Source: Clostridium sp. M62/1 (lineage in GTDB: Bacteria; Bacillota; Clostridia; Lachnospirales; Lachnospiraceae). Taken from it: DNA of 64,000 bases. Shown here piece after piece: positions 41,017 through 49,893 of this stretch. The stretch spans positions 541,501-605,500 of the forward strand of contig NZ_CP085988.1 of assembly GCF_020736365.1 (NCBI RefSeq), given 5' to 3'. The first letter of the stretch is position 1. Every line of letters starts with the position of its first letter. The notes beneath the pieces are model-generated. The model saw only the letters and a program-made list of their open reading frames with translations, ran no database searches and was not told the DNA's origin. Made by a program: the position numbers and the translations under genes.

Positions 41017-41079
41017 GTCGGAAAAACGGCAAAACTTGTCGGAAGAGAGAAAGACGCAACGGGAAAATTTCAATATAAT
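41017..41079 (+). promoter_or_regulatory. Direct-repeat operator and -10 box before the sugar operon
   Basis: GTCGGAA occurs at 41017-41023 and 41038-41044, exactly 21 bases apart (two helical turns). TATAAT is at 41074-41079. The expected -35 position (41051-41056, AAGACG) does not match consensus. Tandem same-direction half-sites next to a missing -35 are typical of AraC-family activation. Confidence 0.55.
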
Positions 41080-41112
41080 TGGAGCAGAATATATGAAGAG
41101 AGGGAAAGCAGT

Positions 41113-41961
41113 ATGGAACAGAGGCGTTCAAAGATACGGCTGGTTGTCAGCGATGTAGACGGAACCCTGGTGGGGAACGACTGCGTGATGGAAGAGGGCA
41201 TGAAAGAGCTTTCCAGACTTCTCAGAGAACAAGGCATTGCCTTTACACTTGCCAGCGGAAGGCCGGTGGGGATGATGAGACAGTATATGGAAGCCCTTGA
41301 TATCACCCTTCCTGTGATTGCCTCAAACGGGGCCGCAGGGTATGAGAAAGGAGCTTTCATCTGGAAGGAGATTCTTCCCGGCAGAGCAGTCCGGACAGTA
41401 GCCGAAGAGGCAGACAGACTGGGCCTGGCAGTTTTTCTCAACGACGGGATCACGGAGGGCGTTTACCGCCAGAATGACTACACCCGCAGGCAGACGGAAA
41501 AAACGGGGCTCTACGAAACAGTGATTCATCCGGAGGGAGATGAGTGGGAGACAATAGAGCTTCAGAAGCTCATGATCATTGATCCGGACAGCCCGGGCAG
41601 ATGTGATGAGTTAAGAGAGCTTTTAAAGGAGCGGGAAAATGGAATTTATGTAGTCCGGTACGATGACCGCTGCTTTGAGGCCATGCCTGAGGGGTGCAGC
41701 AAGGGAAGCGGCATCAGGCGGCTGGCGGACTACCTCGGGATTCATCCGGGGGAGATTCTGGCAGTAGGTGACAATATCAATGATCTGGACATGTTTGAGG
41801 CCGCAGGATGGAGCGCCGCTGTGGGAAATGCCGCAGAGGAATTGAAAAAGAGGGCAGACTATGTCTGCCGGGGCGAAACCGTTCAGGGCGTCATTGAGGC
41901 GGTCAGACATTTTATTCTGGAGGGAAAATGCGGTGAAAAAACCTATATTGAAAAAGGCTGA
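41113..41961 (+). CDS. HAD-IIB (Cof-type) phosphatase
   Basis: 282 residues. Motif I is VVSDVDGTLVGND, motif II TLASGRP, motif III the Lys in GCSKGSGIRRL and motif IV AVGDNINDLDMFEAAG, with a C2B cap between II and III. Cof-type enzymes dephosphorylate sugar phosphates and cofactors such as PLP or FMN precursors; the substrate here is unknown. GAGGGAAAG lies ahead of the ATG. It is the first gene of the ABC/nucleoside hydrolase operon and overlaps the next start by 29 bases, suggesting action on a sugar phosphate of that pathway. Confidence 0.9.
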   Translation: MEQRRSKIRLVVSDVDGTLVGNDCVMEEGMKELSRLLREQGIAFTLASGRPVGMMRQYMEALDITLPVIASNGAAGYEKGAFIWKEILPGRAVRTVAEEADRLGLAVFLNDGITEGVYRQNDYTRRQTEKTGLYETVIHPEGDEWETIELQKLMIIDPDSPGRCDELRELLKERENGIYVVRYDDRCFEAMPEGCSKGSGIRRLADYLGIHPGEILAVGDNINDLDMFEAAGWSAAVGNAAEELKKRADYVCRGETVQGVIEAVRHFILEGKCGEKTYIEKG

Positions 41962-42799
41962 GCCTTATCTTTGGCTTCTGCCGGCGTTTATACTGTTTGC
42001 TGTATTTACATTTTATCCGTTTCTTGTGACTGCATTTAAGAGTCTGTTTATCGTAGATTCTTTCGGTCATCTGAAGCGGTTTGTGGGACTGGAAAATTAT
42101 GCGTATATTTTTGAGGACAAGGTGTTTGTGAAATCCATCATCAACACTCTGATCTTCACGCTGCTGACAGTGCCCACATCGAAGATTCTGGGACTTCTGC
42201 TGGCGCTTTTAGCCAATAAGAGGCGCAAAACCTCTGCTTTTTACGAGGCGTCCTTTGCTGTTCCCATGGCGATGGCATCTTCTGTGACAGCGATGATTTT
42301 CCAGCTTCTCTACGTGCCGTCCCTGGGCCTGATCAACGGTGTTTTCGGACTGGATATCCAGTGGCTCAACGATCCGAAGTTTGCGCTGCTGTCCATTTCC
42401 ATTGTCCAGATCTGGCTGTCAACGGGATATGCCTTTATCTTCCTTCTGTCGGCTGTCAGAGGAATTTCACCGGATATTATAGAGAGCGCTTCCCTGGAGG
42501 GAGCTTCGCCGCTTCAGATGATTTTTAAAATCTATCTGCCGCTGACCTCTCCCACCATGTTTTATCTGATTATCACGGATATTTCCTTCAGCGTTATGAT
42601 GATGAGCCTTTCCAACGTGCTTACAAACGGAGGGCCTCAGAACTCTACGATCACCATGATGCAGTATATTTACAAGCAGATTGCGGGAACAGCCAATTAT
42701 ACAAATGCAAATCCGGCGGCTATCGTGGCATTTCTGATAGCCTTTGCAGCCACTATGGCAGGCTTTGCATGGGAGAAGAAAGGAGTGCACTATCAATGA
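41933..42799 (+). CDS. ABC sugar transporter permease (MalF/UgpA type)
   Basis: 288 residues starting at GTG 41933, with GGAGGG at 41919-41924; the longer open frame to 41861 lies inside the HAD gene and has no ribosome site. Six membrane helices (first LWLLPAFILFAVFTFYPFLV) and the ATPase-contact loop IIESASLEGASPLQMIFKIYLPLTSP near the C-terminus are visible. It forms the membrane channel with the next protein. The stop overlaps the next start (ATGA). Confidence 0.9.
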   Translation: MKKPILKKAEPYLWLLPAFILFAVFTFYPFLVTAFKSLFIVDSFGHLKRFVGLENYAYIFEDKVFVKSIINTLIFTLLTVPTSKILGLLLALLANKRRKTSAFYEASFAVPMAMASSVTAMIFQLLYVPSLGLINGVFGLDIQWLNDPKFALLSISIVQIWLSTGYAFIFLLSAVRGISPDIIESASLEGASPLQMIFKIYLPLTSPTMFYLIITDISFSVMMMSLSNVLTNGGPQNSTITMMQYIYKQIAGTANYTNANPAAIVAFLIAFAATMAGFAWEKKGVHYQ

Positions 42800-43620
42800 A
42801 AAAGAAGACTCTGTGGGATATTTCAGTTCAGGCTGTCTGTATCCTGTGCGCCCTTTTGATCCTGTTTCCGATTCTCTATGCCTGTTCTGTTTCCTTTATG
42901 GAGCAGAAGGACGTGCTCTCATCGCCGCCGAACCTGTTTCCGCCCAAGGTAACTCTTGAGAACTACAGAACGGCGTTTTCCAGAACCATGCTGCTCCGGT
43001 ACATGCTCAATTCCTTTATTGTGGCCTCTGTCTGCAGCGTGACCAGGATGGTAACAGCCACCATGGCGGCCTTTGCCTTCTCATTTTTTGAGTTTAAGGG
43101 AAAGAAAATTCTGTTTGCCCTGACTATGGCAACGATTATGATTCCGCCGGATGTGCTGATTGTGTCAAACTTTACGACGATCAGCCGCATGGGACTCATC
43201 AATACTTATGCGGGTATGTGCTCGATCTTTCTGGTGTCTGCCACCAACGTCTTCCTGCTCAGGCAGTTTTATCTGTCCTTTGTGAAATCTCTGAAGGAGG
43301 CGGCCTATGTGGACGGATGCGGAAATGTGAGATTCTTTCTCTGGGTGCTGCTTCCGGCCAGCAAACCGATTATGGTAACTGTGTTCCTCTCCTCCTTTGT
43401 AAGTGTGTGGAACCAGTATGTGTGGCCCATGCTTGTCACCAACCAGAATGAGATGCGCACCATCCAGGTGGGAATTACCATGTTAAAGGACAGGGAGTCA
43501 GCAGTATTCGGCCCTGTCATGGCAGGCGTTATCATAGCGCTTCTGCCGACGGTTCTGCTGTTCGTGCTCTTCCAGAGGAAGATTGTCAGCGGAATGATGA
43601 GCGGAGCTGTAAAGGAGTAA
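42796..43620 (+). CDS. ABC sugar transporter permease (MalG/UgpE type)
   Basis: 274 residues from ATG 42796, overlapping the previous stop by 4 bases. Six helices; the EAA loop reads KSLKEAAYVDGCGNVRFFLWVLLPASKP, the contact site for the ATPase. No ATPase gene is found in the operon, so a shared MsmX/UgpC-type ATPase encoded elsewhere probably powers uptake, as in many Firmicutes sugar importers. Confidence 0.9.
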   Translation: MKKKTLWDISVQAVCILCALLILFPILYACSVSFMEQKDVLSSPPNLFPPKVTLENYRTAFSRTMLLRYMLNSFIVASVCSVTRMVTATMAAFAFSFFEFKGKKILFALTMATIMIPPDVLIVSNFTTISRMGLINTYAGMCSIFLVSATNVFLLRQFYLSFVKSLKEAAYVDGCGNVRFFLWVLLPASKPIMVTVFLSSFVSVWNQYVWPMLVTNQNEMRTIQVGITMLKDRESAVFGPVMAGVIIALLPTVLLFVLFQRKIVSGMMSGAVKE

Positions 43621-43652
43621 ATTTATATAACCATTATAAGGAGGATAAAAGT

Positions 43653-45017
43653 ATGAAGTTAAAGAAGATGGCGGCAGCGCTCGCAGCGGGAACTGCTCTT
43701 TTAAGCCTGACCGGCTGCGGTGCAGGAGCCGGCGGCAATTCTGAGGGAGGCTCTCCGGTAGGAGCTGTCAGCGAGGATGGAACCAGGGAGGTCGTGTTCT
43801 GGCATTCCATGGACGGAGTGTATGCAGAGATCACACAGAAGCAGGTGGATCAGTTCAATGAGACCATCGGAAAAGAAAAGAAGATCCATGTAACCCCGGT
43901 ATTTCAGAACTGGCCGGGAACAGAGGCGCTGACGGCAGCCATGTCCACTGACGATGTGGAAAATATGCCGGATGTGATTCAGCTTTACGGAGAGCACGTA
44001 AGCCTTGTAAGGGACTATGACCGTCTTGTGTGGGCTGAGGATATGCTCTCCAAAGAGGGAAATTCCGTGGCAAAGGAGGATCTGATTTCCAATGCAGTCT
44101 CTTCCTTTGAAATCGACGACAGGCTTGCAGGCGTGCCGTGGAGTGTTTCCACCCTCCTTCTCTACTACAATCAGGACTATCTGGATCAGATAGGAGCCCA
44201 GGTTCCGGCCACCATCGATGAGATGGCCTCCATTCTGGGAACTCTCAAGGATGAGACAGATGCGCAGTACGGACTGAACGTGAGAGTCAGCCTGTTTGAG
44301 CTGGGCAACTGGATCGCAACTCAGGGACAGGGTACCTACCTGGGAGACAATGAGAGCGGACACAGCGGAAAAATGAAATCCATGGCCTGCGAGGAGGCCC
44401 TGGAAGCCTTCCTCACAGAGTGGCAGAAGGTGGTAGACACAGGAGCCTACAAGCCTACCAATGACTCTATCAACGAGGAGTTTGCCCAGGGACTGAACGC
44501 CATGGCGATTATGAGCAGCTCCAGAATCCCGACAATCAAGGAACTGGTGGGAGACAGCTTCAACTGGGGAGTGGCTCCTATTCCGGTGGTAAACAGCACC
44601 GATGACGGCGGAGCTTATCCCAGCGGTTCAGGACTTTTCCTCTTAAACAGGGGAGACGAGGAGACCGTAAATGCAGCATGGGAATTTGAGCAGTATATGA
44701 TCTCACCGGAGGCTCAGGCTATGTGGCTGGACGGCGCAGGCTACATTCCGGTCAACAAAAACTCATCAGAGCTTGAGAGCTGCCAGAAGGCTATGGAAGA
44801 GACTCCTCAGCTTGCCGTTCCGGGCGAGGTGCTCATGGGAACCAGCGAGAATGTAGTTGCTCCGTTTGTGCCGAACTCTGACGGCGTAGACACTGTGATC
44901 AAGGATGCCATGCTGATGTTTGGAAACGGGGAGGCGTCCGTGGAGGATACAAAGACAGCGATTATTGACGGCTGCAACCAGATTTTCAATGACTACTACC
45001 GTGCAAACGGGGAATAG
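43653..45017 (+). CDS. ABC transporter sugar-binding lipoprotein
   Basis: 454 residues. The signal peptide MKLKKMAAALAAGTALLSL ends in the lipobox LTGC, so the protein is tethered to the outer membrane face by a lipid at about Cys23. The mature part is a class I-type extracellular sugar-binding fold (VVFWHSMDGVYAEITQKQVDQFN…, LLYYNQDYLDQIGAQVPATIDE, GAYPSGSGLFLLNRG). AAGGAGG lies ahead of the ATG. It delivers the sugar or nucleoside to the two permeases. The neighbouring nucleoside hydrolase hints at a ribosyl compound, but ligand identity cannot be read. Confidence 0.92.
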   Translation: MKLKKMAAALAAGTALLSLTGCGAGAGGNSEGGSPVGAVSEDGTREVVFWHSMDGVYAEITQKQVDQFNETIGKEKKIHVTPVFQNWPGTEALTAAMSTDDVENMPDVIQLYGEHVSLVRDYDRLVWAEDMLSKEGNSVAKEDLISNAVSSFEIDDRLAGVPWSVSTLLLYYNQDYLDQIGAQVPATIDEMASILGTLKDETDAQYGLNVRVSLFELGNWIATQGQGTYLGDNESGHSGKMKSMACEEALEAFLTEWQKVVDTGAYKPTNDSINEEFAQGLNAMAIMSSSRIPTIKELVGDSFNWGVAPIPVVNSTDDGGAYPSGSGLFLLNRGDEETVNAAWEFEQYMISPEAQAMWLDGAGYIPVNKNSSELESCQKAMEETPQLAVPGEVLMGTSENVVAPFVPNSDGVDTVIKDAMLMFGNGEASVEDTKTAIIDGCNQIFNDYYRANGE

Positions 45018-45039
45018 AGACGGCAGGAAAACAGATTAG

Positions 45040-46038
45040 ATGAAAAAAGGAATGACTGACACAAATCAATACGGGAAGGCCGTTCAGAAACAAAAGGCAG
45101 AATCAGCCATTCAGAAGAAGGTGATCATTGACACGGATCCCAGTGCTGACGACGCCATAGCGCTGATGCTTGCGCTGGCGTCGCCGGAGCTTCAGGTCCT
45201 TGGAATGACAGCCGCTTATGGCGTGTGCGACTCCGACAGAAGCATCAGAAACATTATGAAGATACAGGAGCTGTGCGAAAGGCCGGAGATTCCGGCTGTG
45301 CAGGGGGCGAAAGCCCCCCTTTCACGCCCTATGGAGTTTGATGATGCCTACTGCGGGCCGGACGGGCTGTCCTGCACGGGGCTTTCGGAACCGGAGAAAA
45401 GCCCGGAGAAAACAGAGGCCTTCCGCTGGATGGGAGATATGATAAAGGCCCATCCCGGGGAGGTTTTTATTATTTCTATGGCCCCCATGACGAACCTGGC
45501 TCTGATGCTGCAGAATGCCCCTGAAACGGCAGGGCTGACGGCAGGGATTTTCACGATTTCGGGAGGATATGGACTGAATCCCGACCATGGAAGGTTAAAC
45601 CCGAGACCGGAGTGGAACATCGCCCAGGATCCGGAGGCGGCCTCTGCAGTGTTTGGCTCAGGGATCCCCATCACGGCTGCCGGCCTTGATGTAACCTCAC
45701 GCCTGGAGGACTCTATGATGGACCGCCTTTTATCAGAGGCAGGAGAGGGAAAAAAGACAGACTTTCTGAGACAGGCTGTGCAGTTTAATCTGGAGCATGG
45801 CTTAAATCCCTCAAGCCTTCTCGTAGACAGCGCGGCGGTGGCTCTCACAGCCTTCCCTGACATGGCAAAAACTGCCCGGGGAGGCGTTCTGGTGGAGACA
45901 AAGGGGGAATATACGACAGGGCAGACCCTGTTCGGCAACAGCGGGCGTTTTAAAGCGCTCCCGCAGAATGTAAGCGCAGCCTGGGAATATGACTGGAACC
46001 GGCTTATCAGACTTCTCACAGAAAGGGTATTTATATGA
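45040..46038 (+). CDS. Nucleoside hydrolase family (IUNH) protein
   Basis: 332 residues. It carries the calcium/ribose motif as DTDPSADDAIALMLAL (the family form is DTDPGxDDA; here Gly is Ser), then VLGMTAAYG and a central ISGGYG and MAPMTNLA. It should split a ribonucleoside or similar N-glycoside into base and sugar. An N-terminal extension of about 27 residues before the core is not family-typical; an internal start is possible. It follows the binding protein by 22 bases and overlaps the next start by 4. With an importer in the same operon, it probably acts on the imported compound. Confidence 0.88.
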   Translation: MKKGMTDTNQYGKAVQKQKAESAIQKKVIIDTDPSADDAIALMLALASPELQVLGMTAAYGVCDSDRSIRNIMKIQELCERPEIPAVQGAKAPLSRPMEFDDAYCGPDGLSCTGLSEPEKSPEKTEAFRWMGDMIKAHPGEVFIISMAPMTNLALMLQNAPETAGLTAGIFTISGGYGLNPDHGRLNPRPEWNIAQDPEAASAVFGSGIPITAAGLDVTSRLEDSMMDRLLSEAGEGKKTDFLRQAVQFNLEHGLNPSSLLVDSAAVALTAFPDMAKTARGGVLVETKGEYTTGQTLFGNSGRFKALPQNVSAAWEYDWNRLIRLLTERVFI

Positions 46039-46913
46039 AATTATCTACATCTACAAATATCGTATTTGAAAGGCCGGACAAGAGCATCATGCCGATGGAG
46101 GACATGATGGAGATGGCCTTTGCGGCCGGCTTTGATACCTTTGACATCAGCTTCTATGACTGGTCTCTGCCCCACTCCCCGTTTCTGACTGACGGGTGGG
46201 AGCGGTGGCTGGCAGGGATTGAGAGAAAGAAGGATGAACTGGGAGTAACCTTTGGCCAGTGTCATGCCTACACCTATAACTTCTGCGCAGAAATGACAGA
46301 GAGCGAGAGAAGGCGCCATGAAGAACTGACAGAGCGCTCTGTCTACTGCTGCGCCGCCCTGGGCTCCAGACTCTGTGTGACACACCCGGAAACAGACTTT
46401 GACAGCCCTGCCCTGGTACAGTCCTCAAAGGAAAAAAATATCGCCTATTTCAGAGAGCTTTTAAGGAAAACGGAGCAGTACCATATGGCCTTTGCTGTGG
46501 AAAACATGTGCGATTATGCCATTGCACCAAGGCGGAAATACGGCGTGACTCCCGAGGAGCTGGTGGACTTTGTGACAGATTTCGGTGATGAGAGGATGGG
46601 TATCTGCTGGGATTTTGAACATGCAGATATTATGAAACAGGATCAGAGAAAATCCCTTCTCTATATCGGAAAGCATTTAAAGGCCACTCATGTTTCTGAT
46701 ACCCACAGCATGACCGATCCGGATCTGATGCATGTTCTTCCCCTCTTCGGGACTGTGGACTGGAAGACAGCGGTGGAGACATTAAAGGAGATCGGCTATG
46801 AGGGGTATTTCAGCTTTGAAGTCAATAATTACGGAAATTATTTTCCTGACAGGCTTCTCCCCACAGCCCTGAAGCTGGCCTACGAGGTGGGAGAATACCT
46901 GATGGGGCTGTAG
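46035..46913 (+). CDS. Sugar phosphate isomerase/epimerase family TIM-barrel (AP_endonuc_2)
   Basis: 292 residues with the xylose-isomerase-like barrel: GFDTFDISFYDW, CVTHPETDF, VENMCDYA (metal Glu), GICWDFEHADI (metal Asp/His) and ATHVSDTHSM, then a late Glu in GYFSFEVNNYG. The family includes sugar isomerases, epimerases and dehydratases. As the last gene of the operon, joined by ATGA overlap to the nucleoside hydrolase, it probably converts the released sugar. The precise reaction cannot be named. Confidence 0.88.
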   Translation: MKLSTSTNIVFERPDKSIMPMEDMMEMAFAAGFDTFDISFYDWSLPHSPFLTDGWERWLAGIERKKDELGVTFGQCHAYTYNFCAEMTESERRRHEELTERSVYCCAALGSRLCVTHPETDFDSPALVQSSKEKNIAYFRELLRKTEQYHMAFAVENMCDYAIAPRRKYGVTPEELVDFVTDFGDERMGICWDFEHADIMKQDQRKSLLYIGKHLKATHVSDTHSMTDPDLMHVLPLFGTVDWKTAVETLKEIGYEGYFSFEVNNYGNYFPDRLLPTALKLAYEVGEYLMGL

Positions 46914-46973
46914 GCGGATGCCAGACGCTTCCCCGCCCGCTTTAAGCGGACAAGAAGCGTCTGGCGTCCGCCT
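46912..46973. terminator. Long hairpin 1 at the end of the sugar operon
   Basis: The arms of 20 bases (AGGCGGATGCCAGACGCTTC at 46912-46931 and its near-perfect complement at 46954-46973) include the stop codon. An inner CCGCTT/AAGCGG fold occupies the loop. There is no T-run, so it may protect the mRNA 3' end or terminate on either strand. Confidence 0.6.
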
Positions 46974-46976
46974 TAT

Positions 46977-47041
46977 GAAGATTAGAACAGGAAAACTCTT
47001 ATGAAAGCACGCTTTCAACGCATTTTCCTGTCCTAATCTTC
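46977..47041. repeat. Long hairpin 2, tandem to hairpin 1
   Basis: GAAGATTAG-ACAGGAAAA (46977-46996) pairs with TTTTCCTGT-CTAATCTTC (47023-47041) around an inner TGAAAGC/GCTTTCA stem. It has no T-run and encodes nothing. Together the two hairpins fill 130 of the 281 bases between the operon and the DUF368 gene. Confidence 0.65.
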
Positions 47042-47087
47042 GCATGGCTGAATGTTGCAATATTTTTCTTCTGCCGGCGGAAACCAG

Positions 47088-47116
47088 TTGACGAATGGAA
47101 AAAGCCATTATATGAT
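47088..47116 (+). promoter_or_regulatory. Strong sigma-A promoter for the DUF368 gene
   Basis: TTGACG (47088-47093), a 17-base spacer, TATGAT (47111-47116). The leader contains a small hairpin GCGGCAG-GCGTT-CTGCCGC at 47152-47170 ahead of the AAAGGAG ribosome site. Confidence 0.75.
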
Positions 47117-47194
47117 AGACCTTGACTAATATCAGCCAGTCAGAGAGGAAAGCGGCAGGCGTTCTGCCGCTTTCGCATATAAAGGAGTAAAGCT

Positions 47195-48040
47195 ATGAAT
47201 GAAATGCAGGATTCAAAATTCAGCCTGTCCAAAACTCTGTTCAGGGTTCTTCAGGGGGCTTTGATAGGCCTGGGCGCAGTGCTGCCGGGCATATCGGGAG
47301 GCGTTCTGAGCGTTATTTTCGGAATCTATAAACCGATCATGGAGCTGCTCTCCAACCCCTTCGCAAACTTTAAGACACACGTTCCGAAGCTGCTCCCCGT
47401 GTTTATCGGAGGCGGCATCGGATTTCTGGGGATCGCCAATGTGCTGTCATTTTTCCTGGAAAAATACCCGGCGCCGTCGGTGTGCCTCTTCATCGGTCTG
47501 ATCACAGGCATGCTTCCGTCCCTGTTTCGCGAGGCGGGAGAGCAGGGAAGAAGCAGAGCGTCCTATGTGTCCATGATTGTGTGCATGTGCGCGATCTTTG
47601 CGCTTCTCATCGGACTTAAGATGACCAGTGTGGAAATCAGCCCGAACTTCTTCTGGTATCTGTTCTGCGGCTTCTGCCTGGCTCTCAGCGTGATTGCTCC
47701 TGGAATGAGCTTTTCCACCCTCCTGATGCCTTTAGGGCTCTATACCCCCTTTGTGGACGGCATCGGACACTTTGACCTGGGAATCCTCATCCCAGGAGGA
47801 ATCGGTGCGCTGGTGACTGTGATCGCCCTCGCAAAAGCCATCAACACTCTGTTTGACAGACACTATTCTGTGGCCTTCCATGGAATTATCGGAATAGTCA
47901 TAGCGGCGACGATTATGACAGTCCCTGTGGACGGTTTTATCACAGTGGCCCAGAGCGCAGTAAATGTGGTCTGCTTCGTGGTGGGAATTTTTGCAGCCCT
48001 GGCCCTGGATAAGTTCAACAGCAGGGTAAGTGTGGAGTAG
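47195..48040 (+). CDS. DUF368 membrane protein (PopT-type polyprenyl-phosphate transporter)
   Basis: 281 residues, eight or so helices. The DUF368 hallmark GLGAVLPGISGGVLSVIFGIYKPI is at residues 24-48, and a second, related SVIAPGMSFSTLLMPLGLYTP occurs in the second half, suggesting an inverted repeat. DUF368 proteins (PopT) have been shown to recycle undecaprenyl phosphate across the membrane for cell-wall synthesis; function here is by family. AAAGGAG lies ahead of the ATG, under its own promoter, and a terminator follows at 48156. Confidence 0.9.
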   Translation: MNEMQDSKFSLSKTLFRVLQGALIGLGAVLPGISGGVLSVIFGIYKPIMELLSNPFANFKTHVPKLLPVFIGGGIGFLGIANVLSFFLEKYPAPSVCLFIGLITGMLPSLFREAGEQGRSRASYVSMIVCMCAIFALLIGLKMTSVEISPNFFWYLFCGFCLALSVIAPGMSFSTLLMPLGLYTPFVDGIGHFDLGILIPGGIGALVTVIALAKAINTLFDRHYSVAFHGIIGIVIAATIMTVPVDGFITVAQSAVNVVCFVVGIFAALALDKFNSRVSVE

Positions 48041-48155
48041 GGCGCAGAGAGGTAAGCGGCGCCCAAACAGGATGGAGGATGGGAGGACAGTAACGGTTTC
48101 GCTTTATCTGGCGGATCGGATTTCGTTTGATTTAGGAAAAGAATAAAGAGAGTTC

Positions 48156-48198
48156 AGTACAGGCGGGAAGCAGACATAATGCCAGCCTGTACTTTTTT
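48156..48198 (+). terminator. Terminator after the DUF368 gene
   Basis: AGTACAGGC and GCCTGTACT pair, followed by TTTTTTG. The AT-rich stretch from 48200 to 48512 contains no gene that I can support; it marks the entry into the region of foreign composition. Confidence 0.75.
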
Positions 48199-48512
48199 GT
48201 TTTTTAATAAAGCAGGAACTGCCGTGTTTTATTAAGAGTAATAGTGTTCTATCCGGTTTGTATCCTATATGCCGAATCGAAAAAAACCTTCTGAACGTAA
48301 GTCAGAAAACATGAGTTTCAGAATAACTTCAAAAAGAAAAAAGCAGCTGCTTAAGTATCAGACAAGATTTTTCATCATTTTTCGCAGTTATTTCCTATAA
48401 AATGATATAAAATATAAAATTGTCGAATATAGACGATAAAATAGCAGAAAAACAGTTGAACATCCAGTACAAACGGGATATACTGAAAGAAACGTGGGAA
48501 GGGGGAGTTATT

Positions 48513-49727
48513 TTGATTAAACGGGAAACTTATATGAGACGTATTCGTCCATTTATTGGAAATGAGCTGATTAAGGTTATGACTGGTATCCGGCGGGCCG
48601 GTAAATCGGTAATGCTGGAATTGATTCAGGAGGAACTGATTTGTTCTGGTGTAACGCCAGAGCATTTTATTTCTATTAATTTTGAAGATTTGAGATATAT
48701 GCGTCTTCTGGATGCCATGGCACTGCATGAAGAAATTCTGAGACGGGCAGAGCAGATAGAAGGAAAGGTTTATCTGTTTTTTGATGAAATACAGGAAGTG
48801 ACGGATTGGGAAAAATGTATCAATTCTTTCAGAGTCTCATTGAACTGTGATATTTATATTACCGGTTCCAATGCAAAACTTTTATCAGGGGAGTTTGCAA
48901 CATATCTGGGCGGACGATATGTGGAGTTTGTTATTTATCCCTTCTCTTTTTCAGAATTTCTTGAATTATATCATACAATGGATCCAGCTGCTTCCGTACA
49001 GCAGTGCTTTAAGAGTTATCTTCTGGTGGGCGGTATGCCATATCTTTCCAATATCCGTTACGAAGAAGAACCGGCGAAACAGTACCTGACGGATCTGTTC
49101 CATTCAGTTCAGCTGAAAGATATCGTAAAGAGGAACAAGGTTCGGGATGTGGATTTACTGGAACGGGTAATGGCATATGTAATGGCAAATATAGGAACCG
49201 TTTTTTCGGCATCTTCTCTGACAAAATTTCTCAAAAATGAGCATCGGACCACATCAACAGATACAGTACTTAACTATATAAAATACTGCTGTGACTCCTA
49301 TCTGTTTTATCAGGTGAAGCGGGAGGATTTACAGGGAAAGCAGATTCTGGCGACCAATGAAAAATATTATATTGCAGACCATGGGATCCGGGAAGCTGTG
49401 TACGGGGGAAACATGCGGGACATTAACCTGGTTCTTGAAAATATAGTGTACCTGGAACTTCTGCGCCGCGGATATAAGGTAACAGTCGGGAAAGTTGGAG
49501 AAAAGGAAATAGACTTTGTCTGTGACAGGAGAGGTGAAAAACTTTATATCCAGGTAGCTTATCTGCTGGCAGATGAAAGTACAGTAAAGCGGGAATTTGG
49601 AGTATATGATTCCATTCGGGATAATTTCCCGAAATATGTAGTCACAATGGATGAACTGGACATGAGCCGGAATGGGATTAAACATCGGAATATTCGGGAT
49701 TTTTTAATGGAAAGCGAATGGGATTAG
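48513..49727 (+). CDS. AAA ATPase with DUF4143 C-terminal domain
   Basis: 404 residues starting at TTG 48513 (MIKRETYMRRIRPFIG), preceded by GGGGGAG; this fits the usual N-terminus of the family, whereas the open frame back to 48420 has no ribosome site. Walker A is GIRRAGKSVML and Walker B YLFFDEIQEV, with the sensor-like DIYITGSNAKLLSGE. The DUF4143 part has the nuclease-like VGEKEIDFVCDRRGEKLYIQVAYLL. These proteins are common, mobile and of uncertain role (a restriction- or toxin-like function has been proposed). Composition is AT-richer than its neighbours. It has its own terminator at 49733. Confidence 0.88.
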   Translation: MIKRETYMRRIRPFIGNELIKVMTGIRRAGKSVMLELIQEELICSGVTPEHFISINFEDLRYMRLLDAMALHEEILRRAEQIEGKVYLFFDEIQEVTDWEKCINSFRVSLNCDIYITGSNAKLLSGEFATYLGGRYVEFVIYPFSFSEFLELYHTMDPAASVQQCFKSYLLVGGMPYLSNIRYEEEPAKQYLTDLFHSVQLKDIVKRNKVRDVDLLERVMAYVMANIGTVFSASSLTKFLKNEHRTTSTDTVLNYIKYCCDSYLFYQVKREDLQGKQILATNEKYYIADHGIREAVYGGNMRDINLVLENIVYLELLRRGYKVTVGKVGEKEIDFVCDRRGEKLYIQVAYLLADESTVKREFGVYDSIRDNFPKYVVTMDELDMSRNGIKHRNIRDFLMESEWD

Positions 49728-49732
49728 GGATT

Positions 49733-49770
49733 AAGGGTGAGAGGCCGGATAAGGAAGCCTTTCACCCTTA
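49733..49770 (+). terminator. Terminator after the AAA/DUF4143 gene
   Basis: AAGGGTGA-AGGC pairs with GCCT-TCACCCTT around a short loop, followed by ATTTTAT. Confidence 0.75.
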
Positions 49771-49893
49771 TTTTATATATTATTCAGAACTGTATTCTTT
49801 ACGCAGGTCTTAAGGACGCTGTTATGGGTTATGAGTTGAGAAATTGCCTGATTTGGGAGTTGTTATCCCGGTCGGGAGAGAGGAGGGAAAACA

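Noticed and set aside
39617..41131. Long minus-strand open frame (504 codons) antisense to the response regulator gene
   Set aside because: It mirrors the GC-biased third positions of a clear receiver/AraC gene, has no recognisable domain and runs over its terminator.
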